A DNA stretch of 52,317 nucleotides from JAAZVM01 sp041694155 (lineage in GTDB: Bacteria > Patescibacteriota > Gracilibacteria > BD1-5 > UBA6164), in assembly GCA_041694155.1 (NCBI GenBank), contig JASMTS010000002.1, positions 1 through 52,317 on the forward strand, written 5' to 3'. Of the stretch, positions 10,441-20,451 are shown piece after piece. Made by a program: the position numbers and the translations under genes. Numbering within the stretch: the first letter of the stretch is position 1; every line of letters begins with the position of its first letter. Under the pieces are notes generated by a model, which worked only from the letters and a program-made list of their open reading frames with translations, made no database searches and was not told the origin of the DNA.

Positions 10441-11478
10441 ATGAAAAACATAGCAATAATATGATGAAGTGATGGGTTTTGAAAATGGCTTGCTAAATAT
10501 ATAAATAAAAACTTCAAAACAAAAATAACTATAACTTGAAGAAATATAGAAAAATTAAAAAAATCAGCAGAAGAAATATGATGTTTGTATAGTGATAATA
10601 ATATAAATACTGTAAAAAAAGCAGATATTATAATTTTTGCTGTACCTATATGAAAAATGGAAGAAACAATAAAAAAATTATTAAAACATGCCAAAAAAGA
10701 CTCAATTATTGTAGATATAACATCAATAAAAAATGGGCCTTCAAAAGTAATGTATGAAAATGCTCCTAAAGATGCATTAGTAATACCTACACACCCTATG
10801 TTTTGACCCTATGTATCGACTATAGCATGACAAATATTTGTATTGACACCTAGAGATAAAGATAAAACTGATAAAAGATATTTAATACTAAAAAATTATT
10901 TAGAAAAAAATGATGCAAAAGTAATAGAAACAAGCCCCTTAGAGCATGATAAAATGATGGCAGTAGTACAATGACTTACTCATTTTGATATGTTTGTTTT
11001 ATGAGAAACAATAAAAAGACTAGATTTAGATATAAAAAAATCAATGGACTTTGTCTCACCTATATATAAAATAATGATTTCATCTGTAGCAAGATACTTA
11101 AATCAAAACCCAAAATTATATTCAGATATTCAAATATACAATAAAGAGATACTATCAGTACATAAAACATTTATGGAGGTAACAAATGACTTTAATAATT
11201 ATATAAAAAATAAAGATGAAAATAACTTTATAAAAAAGGTAGAACAAACAGCCAAATATTTTTGAAAACATACTACAGAATGACAAGAATATACTGATAA
11301 AATAATATACTTGATATCAAAACAAATACAAAAATGTAATGATAATATATGAAAACAAATAAAAATTGAAAACATATATAATAATAATGTAGTATCATGA
11401 ATACTTGATAATTTTAAAGATAATATTATCACAGTTAATGGTAAAAATTATAATTTAAATACATGGGAAATAAAATAA
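10441..11478 (+). CDS. tyrA: Prephenate dehydrogenase
   Basis: The 345-residue protein has an N-terminal Rossmann fold (KNIAIIGGSDGFGKWLAKYI) for NAD(P) and the helical prephenate dehydrogenase domain with THPMFGP near residue 120 and EHDKMMAVVQGLTHF. It oxidatively decarboxylates prephenate to 4-hydroxyphenylpyruvate for tyrosine. The C-terminal 90 residues are Lys/Asn/Ile-rich with no clear ACT domain. No AroQ chorismate mutase domain is seen at the N-terminus. The gene lies 17 bases after DAHP synthase and 2 bases before prephenate dehydratase. Confidence 0.92.
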
Positions 11479-11480
11479 AT

Positions 11481-12293
11481 ATGAATATATACTATCAATG
11501 AAACCCTTGAAGCTATATGAATATAGCTTCAAAAGAAATAACTAAAGGCTTAAATGTAGAAATAAAAGATATAATATGAAAATCTGAATTTAATGATGTA
11601 TGGAAATCTATAGATGAAAATTGAATATGAGTATTAGCAATAGAAAATTCATACATGTGAAGTATTCATCAAAACATATATAATTTTTTAAAATATGATT
11701 TCAAAATAATATGAGAATACTATCTAGAAATAAATCACTGTTTATGTTCACTTGAAAATAACATAAAAAACATAGAATATGCTTACTCTCAAATTCCTGC
11801 ACTAGAACAATGTAATAAATACCTAAAACAAAGAGAGATAAAACCCAAAGTTTTTAGTGATACTGCATTATCAGCAAAATATATATCTGAAAAATGATTA
11901 AAATGAGTTTGAGCAATATGTTCAGTAGAAGCTGCTAATTTATACTGATTAAATATATTAGAAAAAAATATATCGGATCAAAAATGAAATACTACTAGAT
12001 TTATAATAGTTGCCAAAAAAGATTCTAATCTAGAATATAATAAAAAAAATAATAAAACAGGTATAATATTTGAAGCAAAAGATATTCCTTCAAGTCTTTA
12101 TAAATGTTTGTGAGCATTTGCAACAAACAATATAAATTTAAAAAAAATAGAGAGTATGCCTAGTTACAAATGAAGCTTTAGCTATCATTTTTGGCTAGAA
12201 TTTGAAGCTAGCTTAAGTGATGCAAAGACAAAAAAAGCCCTGGAAGAACTAGATTTTTTTACAAAAAAAATAATAATACTATGAGAATACTAA
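11481..12293 (+). CDS. pheA: Prephenate dehydratase
   Basis: The 270-residue monofunctional enzyme converts prephenate to phenylpyruvate for phenylalanine. It has the periplasmic-binding-protein-like catalytic domain (YYQGNPGSYMNIASKEI, VLAIENSYMGSIHQN, and KGNTTRFIIVAK, the conserved TRF motif) followed by a C-terminal ACT domain with SMPSYKGSFSYHFWLEF, which matches the ESRP Phe-binding region. Allosteric inhibition by Phe is therefore expected, in addition to attenuation at the operon head. It lacks a chorismate mutase domain, so that activity must come from elsewhere in the genome. Confidence 0.93.
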
Positions 12294-12332
12294 AAAAGTG
12301 TATATATCTTTAAAAGATATATACACTTTTTT
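12292..12332 (+). terminator. Terminator of the aromatic operon
   Basis: A 19-bp perfect stem (12292-12310 with 12314-12332, three-base loop) overlaps the pheA stop codon and ends in six T residues. Confidence 0.85.
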
Positions 12333-12337
12333 AAAAT

Positions 12338-12410
12338 AACAATGAAAATATACTATTTAAATCAAGCTCTCCTAATTCATGACTTATTAATTTTTTATAT
12401 TTTCATTGTT
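12338..12410. repeat. 15-bp inverted repeat with 43-base loop
   Basis: 12338-12352 is perfectly complementary to 12396-12410. It lies between the pheA terminator and the next minus-strand gene. The role is unknown; it may be a further terminator or part of a small RNA. The rest of 12333-12497 shows nothing else I can support. Confidence 0.5.
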
Positions 12411-12497
12411 GGTTTTTATAATAATAAAAGAATATTAAAATTTTATTAAAATTTTGAAGTTTTTATTAAAAACTTATTGACAATAATATTTTTTGTG

Positions 12498-12896
12498 TTA
12501 AGAAATTAATTTTTCTAATTCGTTTTTGTAATCTAAAGCTTTTTTCTTTAGTATACTTCCTGTAATTAAGTCAAATTCATGGACAAGCTTATTTCTAAGC
12601 TTATGTAGCTCCCAAATTTTATCTATATCATTTATTTCATTTGGATATTGCTTCAAAATATCTCAAAATGTTCAAACATATCAAAGATCATTTAATACTT
12701 TATGATATATTTTATCATATTCTATGATTTTTTCTTTATTATTACTTCAAACCGAAGTTTTTCTTATCATTTTTTTATAAAATTTTATTTTTTGCTTACT
12801 TAATTTATTTTTCTTAGAAAACTGAAAAATAACACTTATTCAATAAATAAGTATTGATACAAAAAATACTAAAGCTATTATTAAATAAATCTCCAT
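12498..12896 (-). CDS. Membrane-anchored small protein with HEPN-like RNxxxH motif
   Basis: The 132-residue protein has one N-terminal transmembrane helix (about residues 2-25), a basic linker, and a helical cytoplasmic part containing LHKLRNKLVHEFDLIT near residue 100. RNxxxH in this setting is the active-site pattern of HEPN and DUF4145-like helical domains, many of which are RNases or RNA-binding. The domain call rests on one motif. It starts five bases after the hflX stop, so it is probably co-transcribed with that ribosome-associated GTPase gene. Confidence 0.6.
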
Positions 12897-12901
12897 ATTA
12901 A

Positions 12902-14125
12902 TTATAAGTTTAATTGTTTTATTATTTGTGATTTTAAATCATCCAAATTTTCTTTATTTGATGCAGATATAAATATAGGATTTAAATCTTTATATTTTTC
13001 TATCAAATAATCTTTTTTATTTTTATAGATAATTTCTTCTCAATTTTCATCTAAAATCTTATATTCTTCTTTACTTAAAGAGTCTTGTTTATTAAATACA
13101 TATATTCTTTTTTGAGAAGCTCATATATTTTCTAATATATCTTCTACTACTTTGATTTTTATTTCCAATTTAGGATCACTACAATCTATAACATGCAAAA
13201 GAAGATCTGACTCTATAGAGTCCTCCAATGTAGATTTAAATGCATCTATTAGTTCTGGAGGTAATTCTCTTATAAATCATATAGTATCATTAATCAAAAC
13301 CTCTTTTGGCGGTATATATTCTCAAGTTTCTTGATTAAATTTTGGCTCTATAAACATTTTTCAGACACTTGTTCATAATGTGGCAAATAATTTATCTTCA
13401 GCTAATACTCATTTTTTTGTCAATGAGTTAGTAAGTGTAGATTTTCATGCATTAGTATATCAAACTACTCAAACAGTATTTATTCACTTTCTACTTCTTG
13501 ATTGCCTATGTTGTTGCCTAACCTTTGCATAGTGACCTAAATCTTTTTTTATAGATATTAACCTTCTTTGGAGGTGCCTTTTCATTATTTCAGTATTAGT
13601 CTCTCAACTACCTTTTCATCATTGTTTTCATAACTCCATTCACATATCAAATATACGAGGTCACATATGTTTAATAGATGCTAGTTCTATTTGAAGCTTA
13701 GCCTCTTTACTTTTGGCATTTCTTTCAAATATTTTTAAAATCAAATCTATTCTATCCCAAGCCTTTGCTCATATAGGTTTAAGTTTTTCATTAATAGCAT
13801 AAATTTGTTTTGGTTTTAATATATTTCATAAAATCAAAACATTTGCTTTTTCTCTTTGCATTTCCTCTATCATTTCATCAAGTCTTCACTCTCAAATAAA
13901 TGTTTTATAATCAGGATTAGACTTGTTTTGAATATGTTTTACTATAACAACTCACCCATAAGTTTTAACAAGATTTTCTAATTCAATCATTCTATCTTGC
14001 ATACTATTTCTTACTTCAAAATCTTCTGGAAGTATATCAGCAACAAAAACCCTAAGTTCTTTGTTAGAATACTCAATATTTTGCTGTATTTGCTCTAGTT
14101 CTCTTTCACTAATTTTTCTACCCAT
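12902..14125 (-). CDS. hflX: Ribosome-associated GTPase HflX
   Basis: The 407-residue protein has the HflX N-terminal domain (NPDYKTFIGEGRLDEMIEEM), a Gly-rich linker (GKGSGGTETNTEIMKRHLQR), then the GTPase core with P-loop GYTNAGKST near residue 208, the switch II region NDTIGFIRELPPELIDAF and the NKQD specificity motif. HflX splits stalled 70S ribosomes and has helicase-like activity on ribosomes under stress. Several P-loop and linker glycines are TGA codons. Length is typical. Confidence 0.96.
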
Positions 14126-14186
14126 ATAATTTCAAATTATTTATTCTTTAATTTACTATTATTTTATTATAAATATAAAAGATTAT

Positions 14187-14411
14187 TTATCAAATATAAA
14201 AAAACCTCCTTTTAAAAAGGAGGTTAAATCAACAATAAGGTTTATTTACATTTTTAAGCTTAAGTATATTTTTTTTTATATTCAGAGAAACACAAAAGTC
14301 TAAATCATGATGATAAAGACTTATATTTCTTTGATCTCTAATATACTTATGCATCCAGATTTTTCTTGCAACCTTATTTTTGCCCTTACCCCTAAGAGGA
14401 AAATAATTCAT
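14187..14411 (-). CDS. Small basic ORF with strong promoter and RBS
   Basis: From ATG 14411 the frame gives 60 codons to a TGA at 14229. Reading TGA as Gly extends it to 74 residues, ending at TAA 14187. The start has an excellent Shine-Dalgarno (AAGGAGA, six bases before ATG), rare in this window. The product is basic (RGKGKNKVARK) with an aromatic/His centre and matches no family I know. The extension runs straight through a strong terminator hairpin (14203-14225) and its T-run, so a terminated mRNA would lack the TAA. Either TGA ends translation here, or the ORF is not a normal coding gene. Confidence 0.45.
14198..14225 (-). terminator. Terminator of the small basic ORF
   Basis: AACCTCCTTTT and AAAAGGAGGTT form a perfect hairpin of about 10 pairs. 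On the minus strand it is followed by seven T residues. It lies inside the ORF if TGA at 14229 is read as glycine. Confidence 0.8.
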
Positions 14412-14438
14412 AAGTATCTCCTTTGTAAGTAAAGTATT

Positions 14439-14469
14439 ATTATATTAAAATAAAACAAAATATTGTCAA
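14439..14469 (-). promoter_or_regulatory. Promoter and RBS of the small basic ORF
   Basis: Minus-strand TTGACA (14464-14469) and TATAAT (14439-14444) are separated by 19 bp, or by 17 bp if AATATA at 14441 is used. A Shine-Dalgarno AAGGAGA follows just before the start codon at 14411. The rest of 14412-14618 shows no other feature. Confidence 0.55.
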
Positions 14470-14618
14470 AATAAAAAAAACAAAAAAATACTTTACAAAA
14501 TATAGTAATTTATTATTATAGTAACAATTTAATGAGAATTATTCTTATTAAATATATATTTTACAATATTGATAAAAAAATTAATATATAAAAGAACTTA
14601 TATCTTAAATAAAAAAAT

Positions 14619-15530
14619 ATGAATTACGATTATGATCTAATAATAATATGAGCTGGTTCAGCTTGATATCCAGCATGAATGTATGCAAGTAGATATAAAT
14701 TAAAAAATCTTATAATAGGTGGTCAACCAGGATGAGCACTCGCTACATCTCATAGAGTAGAAAACTGGCCTGGTATAATATCAGCTCCAGGTAAAGAAAT
14801 AATGGACTCTTTTAGGGATCATGCTGTAGAGTCATGAAGTGAGATATTAAATGAAATGGTTAGCGAATTAAACAAACATGAAGATCACTATCATGTAAAA
14901 ACTAGTTCTTGAAAAGAATATAAATCAAAATATATAATTTTAGCGACTGGTAACTCTCATAGACATTTATGAGCAAAAGGTGAAAAAGAATTTATGTGAA
15001 AATGAGTAAGTTACTGTGCAACTTGTGACTGAATGTTTTTTAAATGAAGAGATGTTGTTATAGTAGGATGAGGTAATACAGCTATGACTGAAGCAATATA
15101 TTTATCAGACATATGTAAAAAAGTATATCTTGTACATAGAAGAGATACATTTAGAGCTGAAGATTCATGGGTAGATATAGCTAAAAAAAGAGATAATATA
15201 GAAATGGTGTTAAATGAAGAAGTTGATGAAATAGTATGAGATGCTCTTGGTATGACATGAGTAAAATTAAAATCAGGTAAAGAATTAAAATCTGACGGTA
15301 TATTTGTTGCTGTATGAACTCTTCCAAATACTGATCTTGTAAAAGATATGGATTTAGAAAAAGATGAAGAAGGTTGTTTAGTAGTTGATGCTAGACAAGA
15401 AACTAGCTTGAAGTGATTATATGCTGCTTGAGATGTTACTACAAATAGTAACAAATTCAAACAAACTATAATGAGCTCTGCTGAATGATGTTTAGCAGCA
15501 AACAGTATACATGAGGATAAAATGAAATAA
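14619..15530 (+). CDS. trxB: Thioredoxin reductase
   Basis: The 303-residue flavoprotein uses NADPH to reduce thioredoxin. The FAD-binding motif IIIGAGSAGYPAGMYASR is at the N-terminus, the redox pair is CATCDG near residue 133, the NADPH motif VVIVGGGNTAMTEAIYLS follows, and the C-terminal FAD motif is LYAAGDVTTNSNKFKQTIMSSAEG. Many glycines are TGA codons. Reduced thioredoxin is the usual electron donor for the class I ribonucleotide reductase encoded just downstream on the other strand. Family length is about 310-320. Confidence 0.96.
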
Positions 15531-15532
15531 AA

Positions 15533-15562
15533 AAGAAGCAATATAAAATTGCTTCTTTTTTT
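15533..15562. terminator. Convergent terminator between trxB and nrdB
   Basis: GAAGCAAT and ATTGCTTC form a hairpin flanked by A and T runs, just after the trxB stop and just before the nrdB stop on the other strand. Confidence 0.75.
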
Positions 15563-15566
15563 ATTA

Positions 15567-16610
15567 TTAAAAATCCCAAGATCATTTCATAGCACTTGAT
15601 TGTGCATAATTTGTAACTGTAGACTCAAAAAAGTTACCTCTTTCAGAGTTGTTATCTTGTAATCTATCCAAATGTTTATAAGGATTTTTTACTACATTTT
15701 CATATAATGGTTTTATTCATAAAAGAGATAATCTCTCATTTGCTAACCATTTAGTATAATTTTCAATATTTTCATGTCACATTCAAATAATATTTTCTCC
15801 CAAAATATGTTTTGACCAAGTTATTTCTTGTTTTACAGCAGTATCCATCATATCAACTATCATTTTTTCATCATACATATCTGGAAACTCTTTCTTTATC
15901 TCTTTTATCATATTAGCAAATATAGTAACATGAGTTAACTCATCTCTTCTTATATAATTGATCATTCTATCTGTAGCAACCATTTTACCTTGATCAGCAA
16001 GAGTATCAAAGAAGGCAAATCAATTATAAAAATATATACTTTCTAATAAAAAATTTCATATAATTCATCTAAAAAAGTTTTTATCACTAGGATTGTCCAA
16101 AAAATCTTGATAAATTCATCATATAAACTCATTTCTTTCTAATAGATGTTTATCACTTCTCCAAAAATAGTATATCTCATCTCTTTCAGAAGAATCTACT
16201 ATAGTTTCTAGTATAGTTGCATAAGATTGAGAATGAATAGCTTCTTGGTAAGCCTGTATACTAAGTATAAGATTTACTTCTGGAGCAGTTATATATTCAT
16301 TAAAGTTTGGTAGATTAACAGTTTGAATACTATCAAGAAATATCAAAAATGATAATATTCATTTATAGGCTCTTCTTTCATCATAACTCAACTCTTTTTT
16401 ATATTGAGTGGCATCCTCTCATAATCACTTAACCTTTTCTGGAAGCCAAAAGTTACCAACCATTACTTGATAAAGACTTTTTGCCCAATTATACTTTACG
16501 GCATTAAGTTGAAATAATCAAGTACTATTTCATTTTATTATAGTTCTCTCAGATACAGAATCATCTCATTTTGGGTTAAAAATAAGATTTGCTTGCATTT
16601 CTTGTGACAT
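15567..16610 (-). CDS. nrdB: Class I ribonucleotide reductase, small (radical) subunit
   Basis: The 347-residue ferritin-like protein houses a di-metal centre and a tyrosyl radical. EAIHSQSYATI contains the metal ligands of the E-x2-H motif and a Tyr at the radical position, so it resembles a Tyr-radical R2 rather than the Phe or Leu variants. Later motifs IRRDELTHVTIF (E-x2-H) provide the second half of the site. The C-terminus ends SAMKGSWDF, likely the tail that docks into NrdA. It is the last gene of the minus-strand nrd cluster. Confidence 0.93.
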
Positions 16611-16635
16611 AAAAAAGTGTAATTAAAAACTAATA

Positions 16636-17076
16636 TTATTTTCTATTATTAATAAATTCTATAAAATCTTTTGCAGATTCAAAATTAAGATGAACTGAAG
16701 CATATCTAATATAGGCAACTTCATCCAATTTTAAAAGCTCTTCTAAAACATCTTTTCAGATTTCTTTAGCTTTTATTTCTTGTTTTCAACTCCATTTAAA
16801 TTCTAGTGTTTTTACAATATCTGTAATAACATGTACACTTAAATTTCTTTTATTAAGAGCTTTTATTATACTATCTTCTAGTTTATCTCTGTTATATCTT
16901 TCTTTCCTATCTCATGATTTTTCAACTATCAAATTAATTATTTCAATTTTTTCAAAGGTTGTAAATCTGTTATGACAGTTTTCACACTCTCTCCTTCTTC
17001 TTATTGTTTTTCAATCATCAGAAACTCTCGAATCTATAACTCTTGTGCTATCATTTCAGCAATTTATACAATACAT
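16636..17076 (-). CDS. nrdR: Transcriptional repressor NrdR
   Basis: The 146-residue regulator has an N-terminal zinc ribbon (MYCINCGNDSTRVIDSR, then RRRECENCHNRFTTFE with paired Cys) and a central ATP-cone that senses dATP/ATP. NrdR represses ribonucleotide reductase operons by binding tandem NrdR boxes. Candidate boxes are present upstream of nrdD at 20299-20347. Its place inside the nrd cluster supports local control. Length is typical (about 150). Confidence 0.96.
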
Positions 17077-17153
17077 AAATTCGTTGTTAATCAATATATT
17101 AGATATAGTAAATATTATTATAACTAAATATAGTATTTTTCAACATTTTTATA

Positions 17154-17855
17154 TTAGTTTCTTACTCAAACATTATCTATATATTTAAGTGCTATATTTC
17201 TAAAATAATTTAGTTCTTTTACACCAAAGCTTTTTCATATGAAATCCTTTTTTAAAGTAGTCCCCGGTTGAAAATTTTGTAAGTAATAAAACTTAGCTCA
17301 TGATATTAGTTTGGATATATTTTCTATATTTTGTTCATTGTGAACTCATGAAATAACTGTTGTTCTAAACTCATAATCTATATTTGAAGACATGATAACT
17401 TTTATACTTTTTATATATGTATCTTCTTTGAGATTTACTCATGAAATTTGTGACATTTTTCAATATTCATTTTTTATATCCATTGCTATGTAATCAACCA
17501 AGCCCTCACTTATAAGTTCATTTAATAAATCTGGATCTCTTCAATTTGTATCAAGTTTTACCAAAAATCACTTTTGTTTGATTTTTTTACAAAATTCTTT
17601 TAAGTCATTATGAATAGTAGGCTCTCATCAACAAATAGAAACTCACTCTAATAATCACTTTCTTTTTTCTAAAAAATTAAAAAATGAAGGTTCATTAATA
17701 AGATTTTTATAAATATTTTTTAACTTTTCTGGTAATACAAATTCACTATTATGGCAATAATGACACCTCATATTACATCAAGGAGTAAACACAATACAAG
17801 AAACTTTTCAAGGGTAATCAATCAAGCTAAATGGTGTTATTCAAGATATGTCCAT
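17154..17855 (-). CDS. nrdG: Anaerobic ribonucleotide reductase activase (radical SAM)
   Basis: The 233-residue radical SAM enzyme has the Fe-S motif TPGCNMRCHYCHN near residues 25-37, the SICGGEPTIH SAM-binding segment and a PF04055-like core. It generates the glycyl radical on NrdD. Sequence also resembles the pyruvate formate-lyase activating enzymes, but its place one base after the glycyl-radical domain gene and beside nrdD makes the NrdG role much more likely. Several motif glycines are TGA codons. Confidence 0.9.
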
Positions 17856-17856
17856 A

Positions 17857-18024
17857 TTAAGAATATTTATTAATAAATTTTGAATTAAGATCTTGCTCTT
17901 TAAAATAATTTCTAGAATAAAATTCAGATTTTTTACCTATATTAAAACTACTGACAGGTCTATGATATCACATAACTCTAGTATATATTTGGCAAGGAGT
18001 TCTTTGTATATTTGTATTTTTCAT
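17857..18024 (-). CDS. Stand-alone glycyl-radical domain of class III RNR
   Basis: This 55-residue gene encodes RTPCQIYTRVMGYHRPVSSF followed by NIGKKSEFYSRNYF. That is the C-terminal glycyl-radical loop of NrdD: RVxGY carries the radical Gly, and PVxxxNxGKxxEFxxR is the conserved flank. The nrdD gene upstream ends without this segment, so the enzyme is split in two: a catalytic barrel with the thiyl Cys and zinc site, and this separate radical subunit. The gap between the two genes is 43 bases. It sits one base before nrdG, whose substrate it would be. GrcA/YfiD of E. coli is a precedent for a small free glycyl-radical protein. Confidence 0.85.
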
Positions 18025-18067
18025 AATTTGTATAATTAAATATAAATAAAATATTGCATATTTTTTA

Positions 18068-20275
18068 TTAATCCATTTTAACTTCTTTCAAAGTTTTTAT
18101 CTTATTATCATCATCTGTATAAATATATCTTGTTTCTAAATCATATTTGGATCAATCATAACCTAACTCTTGATCACATTTTGGACAATAATCATGTTCT
18201 CATTCAATATATCAATGCTTTGGGCAAATAGAAAATGTTGGAGAAATAGTTATATAAGGTAGTTGATAATTAGATATAACTGTTTTAACAAAATTTTTAC
18301 ATGACAAGCTATCACTTAGCCTTTCTCACATATATAAATGTAAAACAGTTCAACCAGTATACTTACATTGTAACTCATTTTGTTCATCAAGTGCTTCAAA
18401 TGGATCATCACTATATCATACTGGCAATTGAGAAGAATTAGTATAATAAGGAGCTTGTTTTGTTCATGCTTGAATTATATTTGGTATTTGTTTTATATCT
18501 TCTTTTGCAAATCTATATGTAGTTCCCTCTGCTGGCGTCGCTTCAAGATTATAAAGATTTCAGGTTTCTTCTTGATATTCTTTTAACTTATCTCTCATAA
18601 AATCGATAACTTCCATTGAAAAATTCTTTCAAAAATCACTAGTTATATCATATTTTCAACTTGTAAAATTTAATATTGCCTCATTCATTCAATTAAGACC
18701 TATAGTTGAGAAGTGATTTCTAAAACTTCTTAAATACCTATATGTATAAGGATAAAGTCATTCATCAAGCCATTTGGAAACTGTTTTTCTTTTTAGTTCT
18801 AACGATATCTTTGCCTGATCCATCAAATATCAAACTCTTTTTAAAAAACCTTCTTTGTCTCACTTATAGTTATATCAAAGTCTAGCCATATTCAAAGTTA
18901 CTACTCAAATACTTCATGTCATCTCTGCACTTCCAAAAAGTCAATTTCATCTTTTTTCAAGCTGTTTTAAATCAAGTTGCAATCTACAACACATAGATCT
19001 AACAGCTCATGGAGTATAAGCATCCGGATTTTTTACATTTTCATAACTACCATCTTCTTTTTTTACTCTTTTGTATTGACTTCAAACAAAGTTTTGAAAA
19101 TAAGGAAGACCATATTTAGCTGTCATTTCAAACAAATCATCTACCAATGGATCTTCCCAATGAAAATCAGGAGTTATATTATAAGTAGGTATAGGAAAAG
19201 TAAATACTCTTCAATTATTATCTCATGTAACATAAACATCGATAAGTGCTTTATTTATTATCCTCATTTCATCTTCTAACTCAGAGTATTTTTTTTCATA
19301 TTCTCAATATTTGATTCATCATAACAATAAAGACTTTTCTTTTAAATCATCTGGACAAGACCAATCAAGTGTTATATTTGTAAAAGGAGTTTGGGTTCCC
19401 CATCTACTAGGGACATTTAATCAAAAAATAAAATTTTGCATTTGTTGATAAACATATTTATAAGTTTTTTTATAAATATATTCTTCTCTCTTTTTATCAC
19501 TTTCAAAAGAAACTCACAACTCTTCTAATTCATTATAAAGTTCTTTCTTATACTTATGAACAAATGGAGCAAGATATGTGTCAAAGCTTGAAAAAGCTTG
19601 AGCTCAGGCCCATTCATTTTGTAATGTTCATAAAAAGTTAATCATCTGATTGACGGCTGACTGCAAGTTTTTTGCTGGAGCAGAATCTATTCTACTATCA
19701 CTCCCATTAAATCACTCTTCCAATAACTGCCTAAGACTCCATCATGCACAATATCAACAAAACATATCCAAATCATGTATATGTATATCTCAATTCCTAT
19801 GCAAATTTCATACATCATTAGGATATATATGACTAAGCCAATAATTAGCTGTAACTTTTCAAGAAATATTTAATATCATTCATCATAATGAATATCCTGA
19901 ATTTGCATTAGCATTAACTCTCCAATCAGACTTATAAAGATACTCCTCCATAGAGTCTCATACCTCTATAACTACTCATTTATCTTGCCTTGCCTCATTT
20001 CTTTTTTCTCTGTATAATATAAAAGATTTAGCTACAATATCGTGTCATTCTTTTATAAGAGCTTGTTCTATAGAGTTTTGTATATCCTCAACTAATGGTA
20101 TATCATTTCATATTTCCTCCTCCAAATATAAAATTGATTTATCAACAATAATATCTATTTGTGAAAAATCATTTCAACCAGAAGCTATTATTGCTTTTTT
20201 AATAGCATTTTGTATTTTTTGTCTATCAAAACTTACAATAGATCAATTTCTTTTCCTTACTTTGTAAATAGCCAT
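18068..20275 (-). CDS. nrdD: Class III ribonucleotide reductase catalytic chain lacking the radical domain
   Basis: The 735-residue protein has an N-terminal ATP-cone (YKVRKRNGSIVSFDRQKIQN), the ten-stranded barrel with DIHIHDLDMF, GLNVPSRWGTQTPFTNITLDW, RSMCCRLQLDL (thiyl Cys) and GSAEMTGSIGVVTLNMARLGY, and the zinc site SICPKHGYIEGEHDYCPKC. In usual NrdD the zinc site is followed by the glycyl-radical loop. Here the chain ends about 33 residues later in ordinary sequence (KTLKEVKMD). The missing loop is supplied by the next gene. It reduces ribonucleoside triphosphates without oxygen. Confidence 0.93.
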
Positions 20276-20296
20276 AATTGAAATTTAAAATAAAAT

Positions 20297-20349
20297 AAAA
20301 ACTATATATTGTGTACACATATAAACATGATACACAATATATAGTTTTT
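20297..20349 (-). promoter_or_regulatory. Paired NrdR-box-like sites forming a 19-bp inverted repeat
   Basis: 20297-20315 is perfectly complementary to 20331-20349. Each arm contains a near match to the known NrdR box (ACACwATATATwGTGT): 20299-20314 and 20332-20347, each with one mismatch, centres 33 bp apart, close to three helical turns. The pair lies 20-75 bases before the nrdD start. The T-rich flank could also make it a terminator or attenuator after nrdA. Confidence 0.5.
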
Positions 20350-20435
20350 GCAATAAATTTTATATATTTTTGTTTGACTATTTTTTATTTTATTTTAATT
20401 GAAACACAACATATAGATATAATAAATATATTTAT

Positions 20436-20451
20436 ATACTATATATAGTAT
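20436..20451. promoter_or_regulatory. Palindrome similar to an NrdR box at the nrdA stop
   Basis: ATACTATATATAGTAT is a perfect 16-bp palindrome and differs from the NrdR consensus at one symmetrical pair. It overlaps the first base of the nrdA stop codon complement. It may be an extra NrdR site or only an A/T palindrome. Confidence 0.3.

Noticed and set aside
12342..12449. A 35-codon hydrophobic ORF on the plus strand after pheA
   Set aside because: It lies directly behind the operon terminator, has no promoter or RBS, and its start is part of the 15-bp inverted repeat. A/T-rich DNA easily gives such frames.
12380..12450. Minus-strand frame encoding SHELGELDLNSIFSLLF
   Set aside because: Protein-like by eye but with no start codon and flanked by stops. 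A gene remnant is possible but not supportable.
15011..15541. A 176-residue frame antisense to trxB
   Set aside because: It is the complement of a confident gene; Ser/Leu-rich composition is typical of such shadows.
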